Positions 34,767 through 43,321 are shown, numbered from the stretch's first letter. The stretch: DNA of 64,000 nt from an uncultured Roseicyclus sp. (GCF_937892565.1 NZ_CALAHQ010000073.1:45810-109809); one strand, 5' to 3'. Notes: generated from the sequence alone by a model not told the origin. Made by a program: numbers and translations.

Positions 34767-35858
34767 ATGTATGTCGCGGTCAAGGGCGGCGAACGCGCCA
34801 TCGACAATGCCCATGCCTGGCTCGCCGAGGAACGGCGTGGCGATCCTGGTGTGGCGGAACTGGGCATCGCGCAAATCCGTGAGCAGCTGGCGCTGGCAGT
34901 CGCGCGGGTGATGGCCGAGGGGTCGCTTTACGATCCCGATCTGGCGGCGCTGGCGATCAAGCAGGCGCGCGGCGATCTGATCGAGGCGGTGTTCCTGATC
35001 CGCGCCTATCGGACCACGCTGCCGCGGTTTGGCGCCGCGCGGCCCGTCGATACCGGGGCCATGGCCTGTGACCGGCGGATCAGCGCGACCTTCAAGGATC
35101 TGCCGGGCGGCCAGATCCTTGGGCCAACCTTTGATTACACGCACCGGCTGCTGGATTTCGCGCTGGCCGCCGACGGCATGGCCCCGCCCGACGCGCCGCA
35201 ATCCGAGGCGTCGGCCGGCGCGATGGCCCATGTCACGGAGTTTCTGGCGCGCGAAGGTCTGATCCAGCCCGAGGCCCAAGGCAGCGCCACGCCCCGCGAT
35301 CTGACGCGCGAGCCCTTGGATTTTCCCGCCGACCGCCCCTTGCGGCTGCAGGCACTGGCGCGCGGCGACGAAGGCTTTGTGCTGTCGATGGCCTATTCCA
35401 CGCAGCGCGGCTATGGGCGCACCCATCCTTTCGTGGGCGAGCTGCGCATCGGCACGGTCGCCGTGGAAATGGACATTCCCGAGCTGGGCTTTGCCATCGA
35501 GCTGGGCGAGGTCGTCGTGACCGAATGCGAGACGGTCAACCAGTTTACCGGCTCGCGCACCGAGCCGCCGCAATTCACCCGCGGCTATGGGCTGGTCTTT
35601 GGCCAATCCGAGCGCAAGGCGATTTCCATGGCGCTTGTCGATCGCGCGCTGCGCTGGGAGGAACTGGGCGAGGACAATGTCGGCGCCCCGGCCCAGGATA
35701 CCGAGTTTGTGCTTTACCACGCCGACAATGTGCAGGCGACGGGGTTTCTGGAGCATATCAAGCTGCCCCATTACGTCGATTTCCAGTCGGAACTGGAGCT
35801 GATCCGCCGCCTCAGGGCCGAGGCGATTGCCGGACAGGCGCGGGAGGCTGCGGAATGA
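34767..35858 (+). CDS. phnI: C-P lyase subunit PhnI
   Basis: The nucleosidase-active subunit that, with PhnGHL, swaps the adenine of ATP for phosphonate. 363 residues starting MYVAVKGGERAIDNAHAWLA. Conserved segments are RAYRTTLPRFG, RRISATFKDLPGGQILGPTFDYTHRLLDF and NVQATGFLEHIKLPHYVDFQ. The junction to phnJ is unusual: 396 bases with an antisense gene. Confidence 0.95.
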   Translation: MYVAVKGGERAIDNAHAWLAEERRGDPGVAELGIAQIREQLALAVARVMAEGSLYDPDLAALAIKQARGDLIEAVFLIRAYRTTLPRFGAARPVDTGAMACDRRISATFKDLPGGQILGPTFDYTHRLLDFALAADGMAPPDAPQSEASAGAMAHVTEFLAREGLIQPEAQGSATPRDLTREPLDFPADRPLRLQALARGDEGFVLSMAYSTQRGYGRTHPFVGELRIGTVAVEMDIPELGFAIELGEVVVTECETVNQFTGSRTEPPQFTRGYGLVFGQSERKAISMALVDRALRWEELGEDNVGAPAQDTEFVLYHADNVQATGFLEHIKLPHYVDFQSELELIRRLRAEAIAGQAREAAE

Positions 35859-35860
35859 GC

Positions 35861-36199
35861 CTAGTCGCCCCCGCCATCCCCGCTGCCATCGCCGCCGCCG
35901 TCGCTGTCCCAATCGTCGCGCGGGTCACGGGTCGAGCTGCGCTCGCGGCCATCAAGGTCGATCCAGACATACCATGTCGCGCCATCGCGGGTCTCGACCC
36001 TCAGGCTCCGGCGTCTGCGCAGGGCCAGCCACGCGCTGTAGGTCGCGATCAGCCCGGCGAGCGGAAACAGCAGCGCGACCATGCGTTCCCAGCCGGCAAG
36101 ACCGTCGAAGTTGCCGAGGATCAGCGCCGTGCTGACGACGGTCCACAGGATGCAGAAGACGAGTGCATACATCGCAGCCAGTCCGGTCTGGTGGGTCAT
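35861..36199 (-). CDS. Antisense small membrane protein between phnI and phnJ
   Basis: A 112-residue minus-strand protein with two membrane segments (about 9-29 and 41-61), a basic stretch RRRRSLRVETRDG, then ATWYVWIDLDGRERS and an acidic Gly/Asp-rich tail. It resembles small DUF3592-like proteins but I cannot name the family. The plus strand is also open across the same stretch (35855-36253), but its Ala/Val/Pro-rich sequence looks like a shadow. It interrupts an otherwise tightly packed phn operon in the opposite direction. Confidence 0.65.
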   Translation of the reverse strand: MTHQTGLAAMYALVFCILWTVVSTALILGNFDGLAGWERMVALLFPLAGLIATYSAWLALRRRRSLRVETRDGATWYVWIDLDGRERSSTRDPRDDWDSDGGGDGSGDGGGD

Positions 36200-36254
36200 G
36201 GTGAGATGCTGACCGATCAATCCGGCAGCATTATGGCGATTTCGCGGGGATGAC

Positions 36255-37091
36255 ATGAACCACACCGATTACAACTTCGCCTATCTCGACGAACAGACCA
36301 AGCGGATGATCCGCCGCGCGATCCTCAAGGGGGTGGCGGTGCCGGGCTATCAGGTGCCTTTCGCCTCCCGCGAGATGCCGATGCCCTATGGCTGGGGCAC
36401 GGGCGGCGTGCAGGTCACCGCCGCCTGCCTTGTGCCCGAGGATGTGCTCAAGGTGATCGATCAGGGCGCCGATGACACCACCAATGCCGTGTCCATCCGC
36501 AAGTTCTTCGAAAAGACGGCCCAGGTGGCGGTGACCGAAAAGACCCTGGAGGCCACGATCATCCAGACCCGCCACCGCATCCCCGAGACGGCGCTGACCG
36601 AGGATCAGATCCTGGTCTATCAGGTGCCGATCCCCGAGCCCCTTCGGTTTCTGGAACCCTCGGAGGTGGAGACGCGCAAGATGCACGCGCTCGAGGAATA
36701 CGGGCTGATGCATGTCAAGCTCTACGAGGATATCGCCCGCCATGGCGCGATCGCGACCGCCTATGCCTATCCGGTCAAGGTCGAAGGCCGCTATGTGATG
36801 GACCCCTCGCCCATTCCGAAATTCGACAATCCCAAGCTTGAAAGCCCGGCCTTGCAACTGTTCGGGGCGGGCCGTGAGCAGCGCATTTATGCAGTGCCAC
36901 CCTTTACACAGGTCGTGAGCCTTGATTTCGACGATCATCCCTTCGATCCGTCCAAGGCACCGCACCCCTGCGCGCTGTGCGGCGCCGATGACAGCTATCT
37001 TGATGAGGTCATCACCGATGATGCGGGGGGGCGGATGTTCGTGTGTTCCGACACGGATTTCTGCGCGGGCCGGCGCGAGGATGCGCCATGA
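36255..37091 (+). CDS. phnJ: C-P lyase radical SAM subunit PhnJ
   Basis: Cleaves the C-P bond with a radical SAM 4Fe-4S cluster. 278 residues beginning MNHTDYNFAYLDEQTKRMIR. The C-terminal cysteines CALCG ... CSDTDFC match the CX2C-X21-CX5C pattern of PhnJ. ATG 36255 follows GGGGATGAC. Its stop overlaps a short palindromic frame (ATGA at 37088). Confidence 0.96.
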   Translation: MNHTDYNFAYLDEQTKRMIRRAILKGVAVPGYQVPFASREMPMPYGWGTGGVQVTAACLVPEDVLKVIDQGADDTTNAVSIRKFFEKTAQVAVTEKTLEATIIQTRHRIPETALTEDQILVYQVPIPEPLRFLEPSEVETRKMHALEEYGLMHVKLYEDIARHGAIATAYAYPVKVEGRYVMDPSPIPKFDNPKLESPALQLFGAGREQRIYAVPPFTQVVSLDFDDHPFDPSKAPHPCALCGADDSYLDEVITDDAGGRMFVCSDTDFCAGRREDAP

Positions 37092-37270
37092 GCGGGGGCG
37101 AAAAACAGGTGTTTTTCGCACGGGAAATCTCGAGATTTCCCACTGGGAAAACCCGGGTTTTCCCGCACGGTTTGCGCAAGCAAACCGCTCACGTCGCTCA
37201 GGGGCTGTGCGCGGTGGCGGGCGGCGGCATGCGTGTCTTCGGAAAAGTTGAAGGGGAGGGGCGCGCATGA
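37088..37270 (+). CDS. 60-residue open frame formed by a palindrome chain
   Basis: The frame starts at ATG 37088 inside the phnJ stop and ends at TGA 37268-37270 overlapping ATG 37267 of phnK, so both ends are ATGA. The peptide (MSGGEKQVFFAREISRFPTG, KTRVFPHGLRKQT and so on) is basic and encoded mostly by palindromes. KTRVF and LRKQT correspond in codon phase to KTRVF and FRKEN of the frame at 16201. Either a linker peptide or a frame kept open for coupling. Confidence 0.4.
   Translation: MSGGEKQVFFAREISRFPTGKTRVFPHGLRKQTAHVAQGLCAVAGGGMRVFGKVEGEGRA
37098..37187 (+). repeat. Chain of four palindromes between phnJ and phnK
   Basis: Unit 1: GCGAAAAACA-GG-TGTTTTTCGC (37098-37119). Unit 2: perfect 20-mer with arm GGGAAATCTC (37122-37141). 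Unit 3: perfect 20-mer with arm GGGAAAACCC (37145-37164). Unit 4: hairpin CGGTTTGC-GCAA-GCAAACCG (37168-37187). Gaps are 2-3 bases. The GCGAAAAAC and AAAACCCGGG themes and the last GCAA hairpin match the chain at 16225-16290. Confidence 0.85.
37225..37254 (+). repeat. GTATTT...AAAGATG-type repeat, copy 3
   Basis: GGCATGCGTGTCTTCGGAAA then AGTTGAAGG, inside the 60-residue frame and just before phnK. It is a diverged member of the ATGCGTATTT subtype, here placed directly after the palindrome chain. Confidence 0.45.
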
Positions 37271-38037
37271 CACCGCTGCTGGATGTGCGGGGCTTGACCA
37301 AGCGCTATGGCGCACGGATCGGCTGTTTGGATGTCTCGTTCCGGCTCTATCCCGGCGAGGTTCTGGGGATCGTTGGCGAAAGCGGGTCGGGCAAGTCCAC
37401 GCTGCTCAACTGTCTGGCGGGCCATCTGGCGCCGGATGCGGGGCAGGTGGTCTTTGACACCCGAAGCGATGGTCCGCGCGATGTTCTGGCCATGTCCGAA
37501 CCCGAACGGCGCATGCTGGGGCGGACCGACTGGGCATTCGTCCATCAAAACCCCCGCGACGGGCTCAGGATGCGCATTTCGGCGGGCGGCAATGTGGGCG
37601 AGCGGTTGATGGCAGTGGGCGCGCGCCATTATGGCGACATCCGCGCGGTTGCCACCGATTGGCTGGGCCGCGTCGAGATCAGCGAGACGCGGATCGACGA
37701 TCGTCCTTCGGGGTTTTCGGGCGGCATGCAGCAGCGCTTGCAGATCGCGCGCAATCTGGTGACCGGGCCGCGGCTGGTGTTCATGGATGAGCCGACGGGG
37801 GGGCTTGATGTCAGTGTTCAGGCCCGGCTCTTGGATCTGATCCGCGGTCTGGTGCGGCGGATGGGCCTGTCGGCCATCGTTGTCACCCATGATCTGGCCG
37901 TTGTGCGGCTTTTGGCGGATCGGCTGATGGTGATGAAGGATGGCCATGTGATCGAGACCGGGCTGACCGATCAGGTGCTCGATGATCCGCAGGCGCCCTA
38001 CACGCAGTTGCTGGTCAGTTCCGTATTGCAGGTATGA
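37267..38037 (+). CDS. phnK: C-P lyase ABC-type ATPase PhnK
   Basis: A 256-residue ABC ATPase that binds the C-P lyase core rather than a transporter. Walker A GESGSGKST, signature FSGGMQQRLQIARNL, Walker B RLVFMDEPTGGLD and switch His VVTHDLAVVRL are intact. It starts MTPLLDVRGLTKRYG. Confidence 0.94.
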   Translation: MTPLLDVRGLTKRYGARIGCLDVSFRLYPGEVLGIVGESGSGKSTLLNCLAGHLAPDAGQVVFDTRSDGPRDVLAMSEPERRMLGRTDWAFVHQNPRDGLRMRISAGGNVGERLMAVGARHYGDIRAVATDWLGRVEISETRIDDRPSGFSGGMQQRLQIARNLVTGPRLVFMDEPTGGLDVSVQARLLDLIRGLVRRMGLSAIVVTHDLAVVRLLADRLMVMKDGHVIETGLTDQVLDDPQAPYTQLLVSSVLQV

Positions 38038-38038
38038 G

Positions 38039-38731
38039 ATGACGCGCCCCATGATACATGTCGAAAACCTGATCAAGACCTTCACGCTGCACAATCAGGG
38101 TGGCACGGTGATCCCGGTGATTTCCGGGGCGTCGTTTTCGGTGGCGCCCGGTGAATGTGTGGCCCTGACGGGCGAAAGCGGCGCGGGCAAATCCACGGTC
38201 ATGCGCATCCTTTACGGCAATTATCTGGCTCAGGGCGGGTCGGTGCGGATCGGGGGGGTGGATATCACCCGCGCCGAGCCGCGCGAGATCCTGGCGCTTC
38301 GGCGCGCGCAATTGGGGTATGTGAGCCAGTTCCTGCGCGTGGTGCCGCGTGTGCCAACGCTCGAGGTCGTGGCCGAACCGCTTCTGGTACTTGGCCGGCC
38401 CGAGGCCGAGGCGCTGGCGCGCGCGCGCGATCTTCTGACCCGGCTGCGTATCCCCGAGCGGCTGTGGTCGCTGTCGCCCACCACATTCTCGGGCGGCGAA
38501 CAGCAGCGGGTGAACATCGCGCGGGGCTTTGCCCATGCCTATCCGGCGCTTTTGCTTGATGAGCCGACGGCAAGCCTGGATGCCACCAACCGCGAAACGG
38601 TGCTGCAGCTGATCGCTGAGGCCAAGGCAGGCGGCGCGGCGATTGTCGGCATCTTTCACGATCTGGACGCGCGCGCGCGGGTGGCCGACCGCCAGATCGA
38701 TATCGCGGGCTTTACCCCGAGGCTTGTCTGA
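38039..38731 (+). CDS. phnL: C-P lyase ATPase-like PhnL
   Basis: A 230-residue partner of PhnK in the C-P lyase complex. Walker A GESGAGKST, VRVPTLEVVAEPLL, signature FSGGEQQRVNIARGFAH and LLLDEPTASLD. Start 38039 overlaps nothing; the stop overlaps the phnN start at 38731. Confidence 0.94.
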   Translation: MTRPMIHVENLIKTFTLHNQGGTVIPVISGASFSVAPGECVALTGESGAGKSTVMRILYGNYLAQGGSVRIGGVDITRAEPREILALRRAQLGYVSQFLRVVPRVPTLEVVAEPLLVLGRPEAEALARARDLLTRLRIPERLWSLSPTTFSGGEQQRVNIARGFAHAYPALLLDEPTASLDATNRETVLQLIAEAKAGGAAIVGIFHDLDARARVADRQIDIAGFTPRLV

Positions 38732-39273
38732 TGGCGGGCCGCTTCATTGCCGTGGTCGGCCCGTCGGGGGTCGGCAAGGACAGCGTGATGGCGGGCCTGT
38801 GCGCGGCACGCCCCGATCTGGTGCAGCTGCGCCGCGTCATCACACGCCCGCCCAATGCCGGGGGCGAGGCGCATGAGGCGGTCAGCCCCGCCTTGTTCGC
38901 CGCCCGCGCGGCGGGGGGCGATTTCGCGCTGCATTGGCAGGCGCATGGCCTGAGCTACGGCATCGAGCGCACAGCCCATGAGGTTCTGGCGCGCGGACAA
39001 GATGCGTTGGCCAATCTGTCGCGCGCGATGCTGGAGCGTGCGGCTCTGGTTTTCGGGGATCTGACGGTGGTGCACGTGACCGCCACGCCGCAGGCGCTGG
39101 CGGCGCGATTGGCCGCGCGCGGCCGCGAGACGCAAACCGAGATCGCCCGGCGCATGGCGCGGCCCGCGCCCGCGTTTCCGCCCGGGCTCAGGGTGATCGA
39201 GATCGACAATTCCGGTCCGTTGTACCACGCGGTCGACACGGCCTTGGCCGCGCTCTACCCGCCCAGCGCGTAG
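38731..39273 (+). CDS. phnN: Ribose 1,5-bisphosphate phosphokinase PhnN
   Basis: Makes PRPP from ribose 1,5-bisphosphate, the last C-P lyase step. 180 residues, guanylate-kinase-like. P-loop VVGPSGVGKDSVM and RRVITRPPNAGGEAHEAV. It overlaps the 3' end of the opposite DUF1045 gene by 19 bases. Confidence 0.93.
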   Translation: MAGRFIAVVGPSGVGKDSVMAGLCAARPDLVQLRRVITRPPNAGGEAHEAVSPALFAARAAGGDFALHWQAHGLSYGIERTAHEVLARGQDALANLSRAMLERAALVFGDLTVVHVTATPQALAARLAARGRETQTEIARRMARPAPAFPPGLRVIEIDNSGPLYHAVDTALAALYPPSA

Positions 39274-39941
39274 CGGTGGATCAGGTGGAACAAACCGGCT
39301 TCATCTTCGCCCATCAGGCACAGGCTGTCGATCACGAAGGGCCGGGGCAGCACCGCTGCGAAATGCGCGCTCAGGATCGCACACAGCTCGTCGGCCTCGG
39401 GGTGGGTCAGCGATCCGCTGAGCGTGATGTGAAAGCGGAATTCGTCCATCACATAGGGATAGCCCCATTGTGCCAACAGGGTCTCTTGCCGGGGGCTGAG
39501 GCGCGATGCCCGGCGGCGGGCCAGTTCCGCCTCGGAGGGGGGCGCACGAAAGGGGTCGAGGGCCGCGACCGACGCGGCGGCAAGCGCGTGGAGCGCGGCG
39601 CTGGTCCCATCGGGAACAGCGGCGACAAAGCCGCCCAGACGCCGCAACGCCAGCGCGGGGATTGTCACGGGCGACAGGCTGGCACAAAGATGCCGCGTGG
39701 CTTCGGCAAGCGTTTCGGCGCTGGTGCCGGGAGCCAGCCGAAACGGCGGCTTGATCGTGGCGTGCAACCCGTATTTGCGCGGCGTCGCGGTCAGCGCCTG
39801 TGCTGCCTGCGGCAAGCCCGCCAGCACGGGCTGTGGCACAGCGCGCCCCGCCACACTGTCCCAGCCCAGCCATTGGGCGCCCGCGCGGTAGAATTCGCCG
39901 TCGGGGACCATGTAAAGCCCATAGCGTGTGAACCCGTTCAT
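39255..39941 (-). CDS. DUF1045 phosphonate-associated 2H phosphoesterase
   Basis: A 228-residue protein with two HxT motifs (YGLHATIKPPF and FRFHITLSGSL), the mark of 2H phosphoesterases. It belongs to the DUF1045 family often found with C-P lyase genes. No phnP is present in the window, so it may open the cyclic ribose phosphate made by C-P lyase; this is inference. It is antisense between phnN and phnM. Confidence 0.85.
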   Translation of the reverse strand: MNGFTRYGLYMVPDGEFYRAGAQWLGWDSVAGRAVPQPVLAGLPQAAQALTATPRKYGLHATIKPPFRLAPGTSAETLAEATRHLCASLSPVTIPALALRRLGGFVAAVPDGTSAALHALAAASVAALDPFRAPPSEAELARRRASRLSPRQETLLAQWGYPYVMDEFRFHITLSGSLTHPEADELCAILSAHFAAVLPRPFVIDSLCLMGEDEAGLFHLIHRYALGG

Positions 39942-39967
39942 CTTCCCTTTTCCCTTGCGAGGCCGTG

Positions 39968-41134
39968 ATGCCGAAAGACCATGCCCTGATGCCCCAGACG
40001 CTGACCCTTGCCAATGCCCGGCTGATCCTGCCCGAGGGCGAGATGATGGGCCGCGTCACGCTCGCCGGGGACCAAATCGTGGAACTGGCGGGCGATCTGT
40101 CGGTGCCTGTGGGCGCGATCGATTGCGGCGGCGATATCGTGGCGCCCGGTCTGGTGGAGTTGCACACCGACAATCTTGAGCGCCATCTGCGCCCGCGCCC
40201 GTCGGCGGAATGGCCGCTGAAACCCGCCATCGTGGCCCATGATGCCGAGCTTGCGGCCTGTGGCATCACCACGGTCTATGACGCGCTGCGCGTAGGCTCG
40301 ATCGAGGGCAAGGGCGGCGTGGGCTGGTCGCGCTATGCGCGTGCGCTGGCCGACGCGCTTCTGGCGATGCGCGCGACCGGCGCGCTGAAGATCAGCCATC
40401 ACATCCATCTGCGCGCCGAGATCTGTTCCGAAACGCTGATGGCGGAATTGGCCGAGTTCGGGGCCGAAGACCGCGTGGGCATGGTAAGCTTGATGGATCA
40501 CACGCCCGGGCAGCGGCAATTCGCCGATATCGGGCAATACCGGACCTACATGATGGGCAAGCATGGCCTGTCCGAGGCGCAGTTCGCCGAACATGTGACA
40601 ACGCGGCAGGCGCTGGGCGCGGCGGTGCGCGACACGCATGAGGCGGCGGCGGTGCTGGCGGCACAGCGTTTGGGTGCGGTGCTGGCCAGCCATGATGACA
40701 CGCTGGTCGATCATGTCATGCGCTCGGCCCGGTTCGGCGTGGCGCTGGCCGAGTTTCCCACAACGCAAGACGCCGCGCGGGCGTGTCGCGCGCATGGCAT
40801 TGCCGTGATGATGGGGGCGCCCAATCTGGTGCGGGGCGGCTCGCATTCGGGCAATGTCTCGGCGGGGGCGCTGGGGCAGGCGGGGCTGTTGGACATTCTG
40901 TCCTCCGATTATGTGCCCTCGGCGCTGCTGTGCGGCGCGGTGATGCTGGGCGAGGTCTGGGGCGACATGGCGCGCGCCATGGCCACGGTGACGGCAGCCC
41001 CCGCAAAAGCGGCCGGTCTGGTCGATCGCGGGCGGTTGGCCGAAGGGTTGCGCGCGGACCTCATTCGCTTCCGTCTTGTCGATGGTGTGCCCGCGCTCCG
41101 CGGCGTCTGGTCGGCGGGCCAGCGGGTCGCGTGA
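39968..41134 (+). CDS. phnM: RPnTP diphosphatase PhnM, copy 1
   Basis: Amidohydrolase that removes diphosphate from ribose 1-phosphonate 5-triphosphate. 388 residues. Metal motifs: LVELHTDNLERH, SHHIHLRAEIC and ASHDDTLVDH. ATG 39968 is preceded by an alternative GTG at 39965. A second paralogue lies at 42053-43204. Confidence 0.93.
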   Translation: MPKDHALMPQTLTLANARLILPEGEMMGRVTLAGDQIVELAGDLSVPVGAIDCGGDIVAPGLVELHTDNLERHLRPRPSAEWPLKPAIVAHDAELAACGITTVYDALRVGSIEGKGGVGWSRYARALADALLAMRATGALKISHHIHLRAEICSETLMAELAEFGAEDRVGMVSLMDHTPGQRQFADIGQYRTYMMGKHGLSEAQFAEHVTTRQALGAAVRDTHEAAAVLAAQRLGAVLASHDDTLVDHVMRSARFGVALAEFPTTQDAARACRAHGIAVMMGAPNLVRGGSHSGNVSAGALGQAGLLDILSSDYVPSALLCGAVMLGEVWGDMARAMATVTAAPAKAAGLVDRGRLAEGLRADLIRFRLVDGVPALRGVWSAGQRVA

Positions 41135-41176
41135 TGCCGTGGCCCCGGCTTCCTGCCGATGTGCGGGGCGCGGCGC

Positions 41177-41205
41177 CGGGGCATGCGTATTTGTGCAAGG
41201 ATGAC
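41177..41205 (+). repeat. GTATTT...AAAGATG-type repeat, copy 4
   Basis: CGGGGCATGCGTATTTGTGC then AAGGATGAC, 42 bases 3' of phnM copy 1 and in the same orientation. It is a clear ATGCGTATTT-subtype member. Confidence 0.6.
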
Positions 41206-41219
41206 GGCGCAGGCCCGGC

Positions 41220-42053
41220 TCAGCAGGCAAGGCCTTGACGCTCCAGCCAATCCATGGCGGCGGGGATATCGGCGCTATCGCGCAACTCCAGCACCAGATG
41301 CGGGCGTTGGGGCAGGGTCGCGATGGCGGCAAAGACCGCGTGCCAATTGATGGTGCCGCGCCCGGGTGGCCAATGGCGGTCGGCAAAGCCATCGGCGTCT
41401 TGCAGATGGATATGGTCCAGCATCGCGCCCGCGTCATGGATGAAGTAATCGACCGGTGGCGCGCCGGTTGCGTGATGGGCGTAATGGGCATGGCCCGTAT
41501 CAATCGACAGGCGCACCGCATCCGAGCCCAGGCCTTGGGCCAGCAACCGGCGCTGGGCGGGGTCGATATCTTCGATGTTCTCGATCACCAGCGTGACGCC
41601 CTCGCCCTCGGCGCGGGCGATGGCAGGGGCCAGAAGGGCCGCCACACGCGCGATCTTGGCTTCGAAATCCGACGGTGTGTCGCCTTGGCGGGGATTGTTT
41701 CCCAAATTGAACCAATCCCATGTGGTGAAGGGCGAATGGATCACCATCTGCGTCGCACCCAGCGCGGCGGCGGCGGCCACGCCGGTCTCAAGGCGGCGTG
41801 CGACGATGGGGGCAATCTCGGCATCGGCCATGTCGAGGGTCATGTCGATGAAAGGCCCATGGATGCCCAAACGCCCGGTAAAGCCATCAAGCCGGGCTTT
41901 CGCTGCATCGACGCGGGCCTGCCAGTCGCCCGTCAGGACACCGGGCAACAAGAAATCCTGAATTTCCAGATCGCGCTGGCCCGCAATCAGCCAATCACGG
42001 TAGCGGGGGAGATCAGCGACCATCAAGGCCGCGCCGATTTGAATGGGTTGCAT
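41220..42053 (-). CDS. TIM-barrel protein, sugar phosphate isomerase/epimerase family
   Basis: A 277-residue xylose isomerase-like TIM barrel (AP endonuclease 2 family). Visible metal-binding segments: LGIHGPFIDM, VIHSPFTTW, LVIENIEDID, SIDTGHAHYAHH and HIHLQDADG. Its ATG overlaps the stop of phnM copy 2 (TGATG), so the two are co-expressed. It may act on a sugar phosphate left by phosphonate breakdown. Confidence 0.85.
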   Translation of the reverse strand: MQPIQIGAALMVADLPRYRDWLIAGQRDLEIQDFLLPGVLTGDWQARVDAAKARLDGFTGRLGIHGPFIDMTLDMADAEIAPIVARRLETGVAAAAALGATQMVIHSPFTTWDWFNLGNNPRQGDTPSDFEAKIARVAALLAPAIARAEGEGVTLVIENIEDIDPAQRRLLAQGLGSDAVRLSIDTGHAHYAHHATGAPPVDYFIHDAGAMLDHIHLQDADGFADRHWPPGRGTINWHAVFAAIATLPQRPHLVLELRDSADIPAAMDWLERQGLAC

Positions 42054-43204
42054 CAATACACCTGTTTGCCTTGGCGCCATACGGCTTGGACGACGGGTTG
42101 GCCTGCGACCATGCGGACTGCGACCAGATCGGCGCGCAGACCTTCGGCGATGCGGCCGCGATCCCCAAGCCCCGCCATGCGGGCGGGCGCATCGCTGACA
42201 AGGGCGATGGCGGCGGGCAGGTCATGGGGCGTGTCCGGATCGTCGGCAAGCCGAAAGGCCGCATCGAGCAACGAGCGCGGCACGTAGTCGGATGCCAGCG
42301 CATCGACCAGACCCCGGGCAAGCAATTCGGACACCGCGATATTGCCCGATTGCGATCCGCCGCGCAGGTAATTGGGCGCGCCCATGATGATTGACATCCC
42401 TTGCGCGCGCGCGCGCTCTGCGGCCACCAGTGTGGTGGGAAACTCCGAGATCGCCATGCCTTCGGCGGCGGCTTGATCGGCGTGGTCTGCGCTGCGGTCA
42501 TCATGGCTCATCAAGGGAAGTGACGCGGCACGGCTTTTGGCCACGACATGATCGCGCACGATCTGGCCCATGCTGCGCGAGCGGTCGAGCAGATCATCCA
42601 TCATCAGCTGGCCGGTGGCGGCGTTCACCTCCATCTCGTGGATCATGTGATCGAACCATTTCGCGACATCCGGGCTTTGGCGGTCGCCCGGCGTGTGGTC
42701 CATCACCGACACAAGCCGCGTCAGCGGATGCGCGATGGTGGCATCGACCAGTGCGATGGTCGCGGGGTCGGATATTTCGCAGCGCAGATGCAGCAGATGT
42801 TCGGCGCGAAACACGCCCGCCGCCTGACCTTCGGCAATGGCGGCGACCAGCGGTTCCAGAATCTCGCGGCGTTCGGGCCGCTTCATCGACGCGCCGACCG
42901 ACAGGCTGTCGAACACCGTCGTTGTGCCACCCGCGATCACCACCGCGTCATGGGCCATCAGCGCAGGCAAAAGCGGCCACAGAACCGTCAGCCGCGGATG
43001 GGTGTGCCGTTCCACATGATCGGTGTGCAGGTCGACAATGCCGGGGATCAAAAAGGCACCGCCAAGGCTCAGGCCATCGCGCGCCCGCCCCATGCCCGCG
43101 ATCATGCCGCCTTCGATCTTCAACGCGCCTTCGACCACGCCCAGCGGTGTGACGATGCGCGCATCGCTGAGGGTCAGATCGGGGGCGTGGGCGGTATCCA
43201 GCAT
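42053..43204 (-). CDS. phnM: PhnM-like amidohydrolase, copy 2
   Basis: A 383-residue paralogue of PhnM. It shows IVDLHTDHVERH, HLLHLRCEISD, MDHTPGDRQ and LMSHDDRSADHADQ. It reads away from the phnC genes and is followed by the TIM-barrel gene. Either a second isozyme or one for a related substrate. Confidence 0.9.
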   Translation of the reverse strand: MLDTAHAPDLTLSDARIVTPLGVVEGALKIEGGMIAGMGRARDGLSLGGAFLIPGIVDLHTDHVERHTHPRLTVLWPLLPALMAHDAVVIAGGTTTVFDSLSVGASMKRPERREILEPLVAAIAEGQAAGVFRAEHLLHLRCEISDPATIALVDATIAHPLTRLVSVMDHTPGDRQSPDVAKWFDHMIHEMEVNAATGQLMMDDLLDRSRSMGQIVRDHVVAKSRAASLPLMSHDDRSADHADQAAAEGMAISEFPTTLVAAERARAQGMSIIMGAPNYLRGGSQSGNIAVSELLARGLVDALASDYVPRSLLDAAFRLADDPDTPHDLPAAIALVSDAPARMAGLGDRGRIAEGLRADLVAVRMVAGQPVVQAVWRQGKQVY

Positions 43205-43321
43205 CTCGGGCTCCTGCGATGTCAGCGCTCAGGAAGGGGATGAATGTAACGGCACGATATCGGCTGCGTAATGGTTTTGTGACGTTTGGGGATGTGCCAG
43301 AGCCGGTCAGTCTGGCGCGCG

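Noticed and set aside
35855..36253. Plus-strand frame across the phnI-phnJ spacer
   Set aside because: Ala/Val/Pro-rich low-complexity sequence mirrors the Gly/Asp-rich tail of the antisense protein; the minus-strand frame with two membrane helices is the better gene.
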